A program made the translations under genes and the position numbers. 64,000 bases of DNA from Casuarius casuarius (lineage: Eukaryota > Chordata > Aves > Casuariiformes > Casuariidae): the NCBI GenBank assembly GCA_003342895.1, contig PTFA01000020.1, positions 7,028,651-7,092,650 of the forward strand, read 5' to 3'. Positions 51,069 to 63,863 of this stretch are shown piece after piece (position 1 is the first letter of the stretch; the number at the start of each line of letters is the position of its first letter). Below the pieces are notes generated by a model. The model ran no database searches and was not told the origin of the DNA. It saw nothing but the letters and a program-made list of their open reading frames with translations.

Positions 51069-54000
51069 CTTCCATACAGCAAACATAATTGCAGTAAAAT
51101 CATTATAAACATATCAAAGTATATGAGAGAAAGAAATATTTTTAGTTTTGAACCAAAACCAATTAAGTTTATATAAATCAAATTTCAAACCTAATAGCTG
51201 GAACAATCTTTTTCTGGTGATAACTATGACTGCAACAGATTAGCTGTAAACAGTTTTAATATGGCAATAGGAGTATTGCTTTCTCCCATGTAAAAAGTGA
51301 ACCATTTCAAGTTACATAAAAGACGACAAGAACACAAAAAGTTATCCTCTAATATTTCAGCTGATTTCCTAACGCTCAAATTAATCAATGTTTCATCTCA
51401 ATTTTCTTATGACTGCAGCATATAACTGTATATATATTATCAACCATGATATCAATTATGTATATATATTATCAACCAAATAAAATATAATTTTCTTTAG
51501 TTTCAGTCTCAACATTGAGCCATGAAGGGATTGCTAAGAATACCAGTGAGGCCAGGCTCACTCTTGGAGAATGACACACTCGAGATGCTGTTCAGCAGAC
51601 GGACATGCTCTGGAGTCAGAGGACAGGGCTACACAGCACCCTGAAGTGGCATTTTCCACTGAGATAAAAAAGGTGGAAGGAAAACAGAGGGCTGCAAGTG
51701 TGCATCCAGGATAAGAAGCTGATGGACACCCAGAACTACCAATGCTTTGCAGCATGCATCCCTCTCCCCTATGGGTTTATATGGAATATAATGTGTTGAT
51801 TTCCCTTGCAACTAATGCAGCAAGATCTGGAGTTCCTGTTCCTCAAACTCTCTGGGTGCACAGCATGAGCTGAGTAACACTGCTATATGGCATACCAGTC
51901 CTTCATTTTTCAGGTTCAATTTTATATCTGCAATGAGTTGAGTGCACAGTGCTATCACTCAGATGCCCAGACTTGACTTACAGAAGCCATCAGGCAGCTT
52001 AATGTCCAAGCAGAACCCACTGTGTTCGCACAATTTGTAAATATCAGGCAATATGAAATACAGCTTCATAAAGAAAGACCCAGTTTGAATATCAGCTTTC
52101 ATAGCTACTATGTTTAGCACAAGAAAAAGCACAAGGTTTAGCTGCAAAAGGTGCTGGAAACTTGTAGTTCTCACTTCAAAAAGAGCTGCAGGAGATTAGT
52201 TCCCCACAGGAGTCAACACCGGCTACATTGTGTTTGACTAACATACATAGCAACTATACTTCAGAATTTCAAAAATATGCTGGAATTTTTACAAAAGTGA
52301 ATTTCAAAGCGCTGTAGCTACCATGGAAAAATAAGAAAAACTTTCATTCAGAACTATTCTGAACCAGGCTCCCCCGACCATTTACTCTGTCTGATACTTA
52401 GTAATGTCAGTATTACAGGAGAATAACTCCATGTTCAAAATGATGTACTTATACGGCATACTACAGAAAACACTGTATAATTACTTGGCTCTGTGGCAAG
52501 ACTCATATATATAAGCCTTAAATGGGAATATTCTGTATTACAGATAATATTGAATGCTTAACTAAGTAAGCAGAAACAAGTGGTGAGCCTGGGGGCATGG
52601 TCATCGTCATCTATTTAAGCATGCATTTGGATCTTCAAGCTAATTTGTCACCTAGTTGTATACTTAAACTTATCCATTGCACAGGTGATTAAGATCTCCT
52701 TGAAGGCTCTTTTGATACTTGCCAATTCTGTATTAATCAACTTAGCTGAAGAGGAGGGAGAAAAATTTACTTTTCTCTTGTTCTCTCTTTCTCTCCCCCC
52801 CATTCTTCACTTTTATATTGCAGGGTACAGAAGAGAGACAAAAAGAAAAGAACTGTTTCAGGAAATGAGAAAGATGACAAAATATTCTGAAGGGTCTCAG
52901 AAAAGAATAAAAAGGCAGTTTTACAGGCAAAAGACATGGTTTCACAGATACATTAATTGTGTAAGTTTGATATTTCATTTTCTTAAATAGATTTGCTCAT
53001 TCTGAAGATAAATCATTTGAATCTTGACCATCTTCAGACCACAGAGTCTTAACAGAAAGAGCAATTTGTTACTTAAATATAAGAACACAAAAGGATATGG
53101 ATAGGCAGGGAAGGCATCTCAGAAAAACTCCAAAGATGCAGGAAAAAAAAAAAAAAGCTGGCTTGGGAGACCAGGGAGGAGGAAGGTGTTTGATGCACTG
53201 ACTGTGATTCCTGAGTTGACCCAGCTCTGTTACAGAAAACATATGCTGAATACAGTTTCTTTGTCTTGGCTTTGATTTTCTGTGTCCAAAGTTTATCAAG
53301 AACCTTTTGGTAAGGAAGGGTTTGCAGCAGAGAACTGTATTCTTGTTGGTCTGAGGTCAGTCTCTCTCAGGTAGCATGTCTGCAGACAGCATCAATGAAA
53401 GGTTGTTCTATGAAGTCTAAATGACAACAACCTTCTCGATATTAAACAAAACCAAAAGCTCTTTGGTGCACTCTGAGGATCAATTTTCTCTTTTGAGAAC
53501 AAGAGCATAAAACCACCAGAGACATCTCTGCTCATGTGGGCAGCAAAGGAAAGGGGCCTATGATGGGCACATGTGGAGAAGCCCTAGGGCCACTTCAAAG
53601 TATGCCAACTGCTTATGCTTCCTTTGGACCTACAACCAGCAGGGAACTGCCAGAGCACAGCAGCCACCAGCTGTTCTGCTTTATGACTCTTCTCTTCTTC
53701 AATGCATTTCTTATGCTATGGACTGCAGGCATGTGAAATATACCTGAAACTTCAAGGTGCCTTCAAATCAAAGGATTTCTCCAGAAGTGATCCAACAGGG
53801 TTGGTAGAGAACCTCCATTTCTTTTGCACCATTTAAGCGGCCTACAGGATCAGAGCTGGACTGAGGTTCTGCCCCGAGAATTTTCACTTCTTTTATTTTG
53901 GTATGGAACTCTTTTTTTTTTTCCCCCTCTTCTCCATAGAAATGCTGAAGCTACACTATTTCAGTGCATAAAGCTGTCCTAAAGGCTCAGACAGTATACT

Positions 54001-57000
54001 GTAGTTTGAACACCACTTCTACTTTTTTTTCTTCCACAAGAAAGAACAATTTGACTTATTTAGGCAACATTTTTTGCTGATCTAGAAAGCTTGTCTGAGA
54101 AAACACAGCTGGATGCCACTGATATTTAGCACAGGACGTCACTAAAGCAAATGCATGGTAAGATTTAGAAGTCTCTACAGAAAAGTATCAGATGCCAGAA
54201 AAATTCAGATGAGAGATCTAAATCCTTCTCCTGTAAGATATTTTCCTATAGCTGTAGATGACAAGAACACTGACAATCACATTAAGATGATAATGTACTT
54301 TTGGAAGAAATATACTACTACTTAGACATAAATGACTTCTGACTGTTAGCAAAGAGTAAGAAGAAACTTCTAACACATTATTCCATGGTTAAACTTAAAA
54401 ATTTCTATGAGCCCTCTTCTGAAATCTGGTACTGCCATGCTAGACCTGACCTAGATCTGATCCTGTGTGTCAGTTCCTGATTATTTAATGCAGTACTTAT
54501 AAAGACATCACAGGAAAAAAGAAAAAAAAGTCTGTACAATTCATATGTATAAAGTACCAGACTACTGAATATCAGTATTCTCCTACTATGTTTTCCTCAG
54601 ACAAACTTCAGCCATCAGCATAAAACAGAACAAGCTACTGTGCTCATGGCAAAACTGGTGTGAACAATGTTTAAACTATGTCTCAGAGGCTTCTCTGAGA
54701 ACCTAGTGCTTCTAATCCTTGACCACAACAGGCCAACTAATGTTCTCATCATCCTCAGTTTCCGCCCCTCCTCCCAATCCTTTCTGTAGTCCCACCAATA
54801 ATCACCTCCACTTTCTAAAAATATTCAAGTATAGCACTTAAATATATTTTTCCATTCAGAGTTATCATTCTATATTTCACCTCAGTGAATTGAAGAAGCA
54901 ACCATTTAACATCTGTTTTCTGTCTACTGGAATTTGCCCAGGTAGTTCTTTCTACCATATCAGCCAGTCACATTTCTTTAACATTTACTTAAGGTTGTTT
55001 GCATTAATATCACATGTACAGTAGTATAAAAAACTATGATTGAGATTTTTGAAAAAATCAAAAAGTGAGATCAGTGAGATCAGATAAAATTCAGCAACTG
55101 ATGATTGTTAAGTGATGTGAATGAGAAGAAGCAATACAAGCCTAGATAATTTTAAGGAAAAAATTAATGACAGAACCACCTCTAAACCCTTGTTTTTGCT
55201 ACTCATTTTTGAAATGTATACATTTTGGCATTTCTAACCACACTGTTCTTCCAGAAGAAAGTAGACTATTGGATTTTCCTATTTAATAAACCCTACACAG
55301 AAGTGTGGGGAAACCATCCTCTGAATTCCAACAAGAGATACAGAAGCACTTGAGTCACTTTTGGAAATTCATATTATGAACCAAGCCTTTGTGACTCGGG
55401 CACAGGGGCAGCCTTGGATTTTGTATTTAGTCACACACTTCCTTTCCATAGTTTAAGTCATTGTTCTTATTTAACAGGGTGAACAAATATATAATTCCCC
55501 TCTTTCATGGTCAGGAGTATCTTCTGGGGGGTGGTGGGGTGGGAGGGAATTAAAGATTCCTTTTCTATTTCTCATCATTTTTGGCCACACTTACTATTTC
55601 AAAAATTTAAATAATCTCTCCATTTCTGTAACTCTCTATTGACACAAAATCAGAAACATATAGGCCTTGAAGCATTAGAGGTCCATTAGAGGCCCTCGTT
55701 CCACTGAGCGTAATAGGCATTAACTGAGGTTCTTGCACAGTAAACAGGCCAGAGAGAGGGCGGAGAGGGCCCAGAAGGTCGCTGGCAGGCACAGGAACTG
55801 CGCTCATTCACAACTGTTCACAGCACTCCCAAATGATGGTCTGAACCACTCCAACCTTCTTTACAGCGGTGAGTGGGAAGGAAATCATGGTTTGGTCTGT
55901 TCAAAAGTCAGTCTAACTACTTTGTCATTGACAGTGTAAACATTTTATTATCTTTAATAACACTCAATAGCAAGTTAGTTGAAGCCCACTAATATACTAT
56001 CAAGCACAAACATATTAAAAGAATATATTAAGATTACATACTAATTTCAGTCACCATACAAGCCTATGTATTTGGTTTCTATACATGCTAACTACAGAAT
56101 AGGGCTTATTAATAAGCTAGCCAAAGAATAGACCAGACAGACAGACACACGCAGTGGCTCTGAGGGAGAGCATGCATGTGCACAGTTCTTACAGTCCCAC
56201 CTCAGTATCATGATACACCAAAGTCTATGACAGTGGCTTAAATATGAAACAAGCAGTGAAAGGAACCTGCTAACACAAGCCTCTACCTTTCCACTAATAC
56301 CATGTAAGAAATGTATTTTAAGAATGCACACCTGTGTAAGGTACAAAGACTAAAACGCTGGTTTTGATCAGTGCATCTTTCTCTTACATGCTCTCAGATT
56401 AAAAAAAAAACCAAAAAACAAAAAAACCGCTACCCTGACGAACATTTACTGGGCAGATGCAAAGTACAACTGATAATGTACTTAAAAAACAAAAAACTCC
56501 CCCCCCAAAATCAAAACCAATTTTCATCAGGACAGTCAGGCATTTTGGGTACAGTACCATGGCGTAACAGTTTTACTAGGATGCATAACTAATAATTTAT
56601 TAAATGGAGGAAAAGCCAAGATCTGTAATGTTAAAAGTATTCCTGGAATTAATGTACTTTAGAGAAAATGAGATGGTTTTAAAAACAAAAACAACAATTT
56701 ATCACATTACGAAGCACACTAATCACACTATTACTAAAATGGTACATAAATTACATGGTTGTGGTAACTTACAGTACAGAAGTGTTTTCAGAATTTGTCT
56801 GGTGTAATCTTTATCTCACATCTCACTTCCAGCTAACATTCTTTAGGGATAATCCTTTTACTTACAAATGACAAATCACATACAAGTTCGACCTCAAATG
56901 CATCTGGTGAGATCTCTGTTCTACACCACATCGACAATTTTGTTTTAGCCACATCTTTTACAGAAAAATGACTATAAAACATCTTAAAGATCTTTCAAAA

Positions 57001-59369
57001 GTGTGAATTGGTAATATGACAATTTGACTTTTTACATAACAAAAAAGGACATATTCACATTATGGAACACGCTATTCCATACATCCATAAAAGGGAGCCA
57101 AGGAAGGAATGTTGAGGGAATACATATTTGGGAGTAAGAACAAAAGCTCATTGGATTGTATTTTCCAAGCTATAGTTTTAGCTTGTTCATGTGTTTTAAA
57201 TCATTGAAGCCTGCTCAGGTGTGCGGTGCTAGAAATAGCCCTGATCATTCAGAAAAAGAGTTGATGGTACAAGATAGTTTGTAAGACTTTGAAATTGATG
57301 CTATGAGACAGTCATTTATGCTGCATTTGTAGCTATTATTTAAAACCACATAGAACCCCCCTCACAATAAAATGTGCTAATTTTGCAAAGTTCAATACTC
57401 CAAAAATCACGAAACGTAAATACAAATCCTAGTCTCTAGTCAAAAGCATATAGAGTTTCTCAAGAAAACAATTGAATAATCTTTAGTATGAGGAAAACAA
57501 TACATTTTAACTTTAACTCTAGTCTTAAAATTGTCTAGATGATTCCAGGCTTCCAAGGTCTCTTGCTGAGGCATAGCCTTGCCAGATGCAATGACCTACA
57601 TCAAAATTTGCCAGACTTGCAAAGAACCCAGTTCCTGGGCAGCATTTCACTTAATAAATAGGGCTTGATCCAAAATTTTCCTTATTTCAGCACCTTCAAT
57701 TATTGTCCTTTCAAGAAGGAGACTATTATGTAAAAAACCTGTGATATATTTTTATTACCAGGCAATGTTAGTCATGCTGTGGGTTCCTTTTCAGGCTTTA
57801 ACATGGGGTCACAAGCTTTTTTGTGTGTCATCTCCACCCCCAATTTTTTTATATAGTTTTGACAAAATATAAAAGAAAACAATAAAAATGTATTTGTACT
57901 TGCACTGACATCTCACAATGGCATAAATAACTCTCTTGGAAGCAAAGTCAGGTGATTGAGTCAAATACAGTGGAGAGAAACACATTCTCCTTTGCATTTA
58001 CAAATACTGTTTTTTGACAATCCTATCCCTTTTGTCTATGACACCTTTGGTCAATACATCTATTTTATTAACAAATGTTGAGGTAAATTGAGTAATTAAT
58101 GGTTCTTCCTGCTTGGTTATTGAAATGATTGATTTAGAAAATAAGCCTTAGTTGAAAGACAGAAGGTACCTAGTAGTGCTTGAATTTAAATGTCATGGTT
58201 CCTCAACTGGCCAAGTATTTCTTTTGCCTAAGAATGCTGAAATGACCTCTTTTTTTTCCTTTTTTTTTAAGTCACAGAAAAATTACTCAGTTAGAAATAA
58301 AAACTTAGTACCTTCCTTTTTCCTTTCATTAGATTTCCCTGCAGATTAAGAACTATCATTGAATCTTGTCTTTAGCTGTTTTACCCTCAAAAAGACTGAG
58401 AAAAATCGAGCAGATTATCAATGTTGAGCTGTTTGAAAGAGCTAGAAATACCATTCTATTATCACAGCAGGAATTTCTAAAGTGATGAGTTCATCATAGG
58501 ATGCGCAGACACTCTGCTAGAAGACAGGATAAAGGCTGCACCTGAGAATGAAAGCCAGTGAATCCTAATACTGAATTGGTGCCAGGCCATGTTTTGCCAG
58601 ACAAAGATATTAAAAATGTAATGCCAGTACTAACTACAGATCTGGCACACAAAACACAAAGAATGTTACAGATTGTGCTGACAGTGTGACACTATGTTTT
58701 CCTGGATGTAATCTGGGTATCATGAGAGTAAGCTTGGAGCACTAATGAGAAAAATGATACTGAACTGGAAGAGCTGCTAAATATGCAGTAGCCACAGGGT
58801 TCCTGGAGTTAACTGGAGCTAAAGTGAAAACTAATACAGAAAGCAACAGACGGTAAACGAGGCAGAAGTGTTCAAGGAAGAGAATCCAAGCAGGCAAAAC
58901 TTGTTTCTGGTACCATGCTTGCCAGGGAATAACGGGCTTTTCTAATCATACTCTTTTTATCCCTGAAGCCCCATTAAAGGGGAGCAGGAAACTTAAGCTT
59001 AAAGCAACATGTATCATTTCAGAATATCTAAGTATTCCAACTGTCTGGAGAAGGAAATGCATGAAAGTTGAATGGAAAAACCCTTTAGGTGCAAGAAGTA
59101 AAATACTTTCCTGCATGTTGAAGATACGAAGGTCATCCTAACTGTCTTTTCAGCGCTCCCATTTTTTGGTGTTGCCATTGCTGATTTTTGTTGCCCTCCT
59201 ATTTACTGCAGCTACAGTTAAGGACCTTAAAAGGAAGTGCATATAGAATTGCTTGAAATTGGATTCTTCTTTGACCATCTCTGTTGCAATCCTTGGCATC
59301 TCAGGCATCCTGCAATACAAGTCTAGCAACTTATTATCAGCTACCTGGGACTGAGGTGGAAGAGTGACC
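51069..59369. other. Intergenic DNA 3' of TTC29, no other gene seen
   Basis: AT-rich, apparently unique sequence with short homopolymers (A run at about 53140-53153; C run at about 56500; G-rich segment at about 55527-55546). A 20-base direct repeat sits at 51427-51446 and 51459-51478. I found no other exon and no clear LINE. Confidence 0.5.
51427..51478 (+). repeat. Direct repeat of 20 bases, 32-base period
   Basis: Identical 20-mers (TGTATATATA then TTATCAACCA) start at 51427 and 51459, consistent with a local tandem duplication followed by divergence of the spacer. Confidence 0.9.
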
Positions 59370-59503
59370 CTACAGTTTTGTCACAGAATAATAAAGAGAT
59401 GAAAATAGCAGCGGAACCATCTGCTTAACACTGCCCCTCAGAATCATGATTACTTTGTTTATCTGTGGTGAAGAAGACTGGCTAACTTTTGAAAGTGATT
59501 CAT
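59370..59503 (-). CDS. TTC29: Candidate terminal coding exon of TTC29
   Basis: On the minus strand a good acceptor (eight T residues then CTAG, with a plausible branch-point TTCTGAT upstream) ends just before 59503. The donor at 60774 leaves phase 1 with a G. Joining there gives GAT GAA TCA and a 44-codon frame beginning DESLSKVSQSSSPQINK, ending in TAG at 59370-59372. Mammalian TTC29 also has a short acidic/serine-bearing tail after this junction, starting with a G-codon residue and containing a V-S-Q stretch, so the first half is loosely compatible. The second half is hydrophobic and resembles nothing I know. The implied intron is about 1.27 kb. A different, more distal exon cannot be excluded, and I did not identify a convincing poly(A) signal. 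Confidence 0.35.
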
Positions 59504-60705
59504 CTAGAAAAAAAACCAAATCAGAATATGATCTTCAAGCATGGAAGCATTTTCTAGAAAGCTCAGTTAAGCTAAGTGGGCAGATACACTCAAAAGATGT
59601 AAAGGAGAGACTATCATAGTATTTTTGAGCTTCTCTTAATAAGGTAACAAACTCCACATTTAGCTCTAGAAACTCATTGTAAGAGAAATGTACTGGCATT
59701 AAGAAGGAAATGCCCTGTTACCACCACTGACACTCTCAACGCAGTACTACCTCATTTGTCATCCCTTCAGATCGCCAGCTCTTTGAGTCAAGAAACCAGT
59801 GAATGTACTTGCAACACAATTCTCAGTTGCTTCCAGTGTTGCCTCTAGTGTCCAGCTGGCTCCTATTAAACTGCTAAAATCTTCAACTATCAGACTATTA
59901 ACTATTTGTTTAATATAAAAGTAACAACTGAATCTATATTTAACTGTTCAAATACTATGAAATGAAGAGATACACAACAAAACAGCAGACAAACGGTTCT
60001 TTGTCTTGGGAGCAAGATAACTGAGTTTGGACACAGCACTTCGTAACTTTGCAGCTCCCAACTTTTACTGCAAATGAGTACCATAGTTTTGCCATAGTTG
60101 TAATTTCTTCCCACTCTACTCCAAATTCACACTCTCCCAACCATGGGAATACAGAAAGGAAAATTTTTAAGAGGAGTAGACTTATGCCTCTTCCTTCCCA
60201 GGACGATACAGCTTAATAGTATCATTACTTGGAGAAAATGCATAGTTCTGATTGTCTTATTTAAACATATATTACAGTGGGAATATCATACTATGTCCAT
60301 GTCAGGTATAACGATGCCAAAAAACAAAACAGAATGTTATTCTGAATTCAGAACTATGTCCACTGTTTTAAACAGAACTGAAAGCTATTTATTACAGGGA
60401 ACTTATTTTTGGGTACACTTGAAGAACCAACTGCAAATGAAGATTTTTTTCTGAAGTTTAAACTCCTGACTATTTGACTAAACCAATACATCACTTTTTG
60501 CCTGTAACTGTGATGTTTTGAAAAACAGCACTGAAAAAAGTCACGAGCCATGGAAGACTACTACAGTCTTTTTCTCCTTGCTATATTGCATTTAAACCTG
60601 TTTAATTTAGTCTTTAAAATAAGCATACAAAGAAGTAAATCTAACCTCCACTCACTACAAGGCTAATCCAATCTGATTAGACCCAGAAAATAATTTAATA
60701 AAACT

Positions 60706-60773
60706 CTACAAGAAAAATGACTTAACCATTAAGGACAACACAGCACTAATGTGTTTCATAACCAATGCCTTAC
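60706..60773 (-). other. Read-through extension after the TTC29 donor, first bases of the next intron
   Basis: Past the GTAAGG donor the reading frame stays open for 22 codons (GKALVMKHISAVLSLMVKSF..) to a stop at 60706. The residues are hydrophobic and unlike the known acidic/polar tail, so I read this as intron sequence that happens to be open. An alternative 3' end with intron retention would use it. Confidence 0.6.
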
Positions 60774-61005
60774 CAACTGTAAGAGGGTCAGTGCACATGT
60801 CACTTCTGTTCTCCTTCCATGACAGCAGGTACTTCATGCTGACGAGATCTGCTGCTTCTGTGTGGTTGTTAAATGCCACCATCATTTTATGAGCCCTTGC
60901 AATGCCATAATAAGTCTTTGTTTCATCCACTAAGGGCAAACTACTTAAAGTGTTTGCTGCCTCAAAAGCTCGACTGAAATATCCAAAAGCTTCATTATAG
61001 TGCCC
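60774..61005 (-). CDS. TTC29: TTC29 penultimate coding exon (last TPR and C-terminal region)
   Basis: The acceptor is a T-rich tract ending ATTAG just before GGGCAC at 61005. The exon reads GHYNEAFGYFSRAFEAA, then LPLVDETKTYYGIARAHKMM, then YLLSWKENRSD. The VDETK..YYGIA.AH.MM and YLLSWKE blocks are highly characteristic of TTC29. The first residues form a TPR helix pair. Later residues leave the TPR pattern and enter the C-terminal segment. The exon is 232 nt, so it ends with one base of a split codon (GTT G) at a good donor, GTAAGG, starting at 60773. This supports splicing to a further 3' exon. If the donor were not used, the frame would read 22 more codons and stop at 60706, which is a possible intron-retention isoform. 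No frameshift or internal stop is seen, so the gene appears intact here. Confidence 0.92.
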
Positions 61006-63739
61006 CTAATAAAGAAGAGAAAAGAAAAAGAAGAGAATTGTAAAAATTATTTGTACTCACCTGTATTTTACCTTGATGCTAGAGCCTGCTCCTCTCACAC
61101 CTCACAGAAGCTGCAGCTGTGAGGCCAGCCCACAGAATGACCCATGGCATGATATTAAGCAAATCACTCTCCCTCTCTGACTCTGTTTCCTAATCTCTAA
61201 AATGCAGATAACAGTGCTCATATCTTTTTCAGGAATGGAATTGTATTTTAGTTGTCTGTGTAGTACTTTGAATATGCAAACTACTATATCAATACTAGCT
61301 ATTAATACTGATTTCAGCCAGGCCATTTAGCAATTGCCACTATTGTTTCATTAAGTTTTACATCCCTATGAGGGGAAAGGTCCCAAATTACTATGGTGAT
61401 ACCAAATTTTATGAAGGAAAGCTTAAAAAAGGAAGAAAAGAGTAAGCCCTAACAGTGAAATAATGGACATAATGCACCAAAAAGGACACAAATAAAAATC
61501 TACAGATTTATAGAGAAAAAGTGAATATCAACAGGCAGGCAGATTCCTAACTGAGAAAAGAGAAACAGTAAGAGAAGTATAAACCAGTGCTAGTAAATAG
61601 AAAAAACAAAGATTTTATCTCCTTATCCTCCCAAATACAGAAATCCAACAGCCATGAATCCCATACAAAGGAGTATAAACTACAGCAGGTGACACACTGA
61701 AAGGAATTTAAAAAGTATAACAAATACTATTTTTTATGTAAGATGCAAGAAAAAAACTCTTGACCAAAAAGGAGTGAAGACAAAACTAAAGAAAATGATG
61801 ATAGGTTGAAGGATACTGCTGAAGCGAAAATATTTTTTGGTATTTTTCGTCATCTTTTGCATCTCTCTTCTTTGCCATGAAACCATGGTGAAGTATGATC
61901 GGAGATGGAGAAGTCAAAAGAAGAGATGCAGGAGCAAGTTTCTAATTTAAGAAGTAGCATACCACCATACCTAAACAGCACATATGCAAGAGACTTGGAG
62001 AAACCTAAAGGCAAAGTGATTGAGTTGCTAGGAAATAAATTACATCTCTCATTAAAATCAGGTAGTATAATCCAGGCTTGAAAGGTAGTGCATTTTGTGC
62101 TGGTATTATAAATGGCAGTGTGCAACAGAGAGAAAAATACAGAGAAATAGAAAATAAGAGAGAAAATCATGTAATATTTATTATAGCAGGACAGCAAAAT
62201 TATGCATATGAGGACACAGTAATGAATAAAAGAACAATAAACAGTAGGATGATAGACAGAAAGGGGAAACTTAAGTTTTCAGTGGAAAATCCTGCATTTA
62301 TGCTAAGGAACATACATAAACACAAAGATCCCAGGCTCATTTGGAGAGTACAGCATAAGAGATTTTTCTACTGCTTATGCAACAAAAACAGGCCGATAAC
62401 TTTGGCACTGGGAGTTCCATGTAAGATGAATGCTGAACATGAAGAGGCATTTGGACATTGCATAAGCAAAAGAAGATGAATTGCCTGTTTAATATATTAC
62501 ACATATAAAAGAAATTCTGCTAAGAAACATGATTTAGGTAACAAAGCCCAGCACTTAAAAGTTACAAAATACAAAATTTACTGTTGCTGTCTGTGTGCAT
62601 ACACACACACTGATAACTCTGGCACTTTTCCAGTAACATGACAGATCCAATTTGGAAATATCCATCATGATTTAGAAAGTGTATTTCTAATTTTTGATTT
62701 TTTACTTTTTCTTCACAATTAAACTACTTCCTAGTTCCCATATTTTCCAGGCTGCAAATCAATTTCTTTTTATTACTTGTTATTTCTAAATAATTTCATG
62801 CAACATTTTAACTCTAAACAGCTGTTGAAGATAAAGGGCTCAACATAAATCTTTTGCTTTTGCAGTAACATTTTTAACCCTCCTGATCTGATTCAAACGC
62901 CAACTGCAAATGCACTGCAACTGCTGCATCCCTGGATGTTGAGCTGCGTGGAGTATGACACCCAGAAAGGCAGTCAGCAGAACTGTTGCCTTTGCAGGTT
63001 CTGCTCCAGAAGGACAATTCAGAGACTGATGCACGGGTCAGAAAGAAGTATCTCAAAAGATCTCAGGCACTATGAAAAGGGGAATTTCTTGGGTACCCCT
63101 AGTATAATACTGTCTGTTACTGTCTATCCTCTGATTTAATAGGCCAAATCAAAGCCAACAAGATGGATGGAGGAATGAAGAATGGAAAGCCCTTGCACTA
63201 CTGACAGATCTTTGCCAAACTATTTGCTACTTATAACTTATATACTTATATATCCACTTATAAACTTGGCTGAGAGAATGCAGAGGAGAAATCCAGCTAA
63301 AATTAGAAACTATAATTTAGTATGCCATACAGTATGCATCCATTTTTAAAAAGCATTAATTTCAACATATGCTATAACAAAATTTCATTTGTGTTAAAGT
63401 CTTTATGTGCACAGATGACCCAAATTGCGATTTGGACCCACATTTTTCACAACACTGAAAGCTTTTCATGATCTGGATTTGGAGTTTTCACTTGACCCAT
63501 TCTAGAACAATACTCTAAGTGTGAAATATCGTGTGATATTTTCACCTTACCCAAAAACTTAAGGCATATTTCACATATTTCATTCAGAAATGTCAGTCAC
63601 ACAGTGTTTTCTCCTTTGGTAACTCTTGTAAGATCTAATACCTAGATCAAATTCTGCTGGGTCACCTTATATGCAAACACAGATTTTTACCATGAATTAA
63701 ACCCAATTGCTTGGCATCGTTATTATAACTAGTACTCAC
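61006..63739 (-). other. TTC29: TTC29 intron between the two recognised exons
   Basis: This 2,734-base interval is bounded by GTGAGT at the 5' end (minus strand, 63739) and ATTAG at the 3' end. It separates codons that are adjacent in the protein (NER and GHY), so no exon is missing from it. It contains a MIR-like SINE remnant at about 61120-61320 and A-rich DNA around 61400-61850. A 133-codon open frame on the plus strand (62078-62479) shows no family features and is treated as chance. Confidence 0.85.
61120..61320 (+). mobile_element. MIR-type SINE remnant in the TTC29 intron
   Basis: The plus strand reads TTAAGCAAATCACTCTCCCT, then TGACTCTGTTTCCTAATCTC, then TAAAATGCAGATAACAG. This parallels the MIR core ('caagtcacttaacctctctg...tcagtttcctcatctgtaaaatggggataat'). 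A later GTAGTACTTTGAATATGCAA...ATATCAATAC resembles the 'aagcactttgag...ctatataaatg' end of amniote MIRs. It is antisense to TTC29. Confidence 0.75.
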
Positions 63740-63863
63740 TCTTTCATTGCAAAGATTCCCAAGTAATACGCATGCATCCACCAGGCTTCGGCTTAGATGA
63801 GCATTCTCAGCAACCTTCACAAACTCTTCCAAGTGCGTAACAGTTTCAGCCACTTTTCCCTGA
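63740..63863 (-). CDS. TTC29: TTC29 internal coding exon (TPR region), upstream of the exon at 60774-61005
   Basis: Read on the minus strand this exon gives about 40 residues, beginning QGKVAETVTHLEEFVKVAEN and ending LLGNLCNER. It matches my recollection of the C-terminal TPR region of vertebrate TTC29, with a paired-helix TPR pattern (G-K-x-x-E-x-x-x-x-L-E-E-F). TTC29 is a flagellar/axonemal tetratricopeptide protein, and human loss-of-function alleles cause malformed sperm flagella. The 3' border is a strong donor (AGA followed by GTGAGT, exon end 63740), leaving phase 0. The 5' border is ambiguous: a pyrimidine-rich acceptor ends in TTCAG before TCAGGG (start 63863), but the next AG four bases on (start 63859) would also keep frame. 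The frame continues directly into the exon at 61005 as NER then GHYNEAF, as expected for one TPR motif split by an intron. Earlier exons lie past 64000. Confidence 0.88.

Noticed and set aside
62078..62479. 133-codon plus-strand frame inside the TTC29 intron
   Set aside because: No recognised family; lies in A-rich intronic DNA, antisense to the gene.
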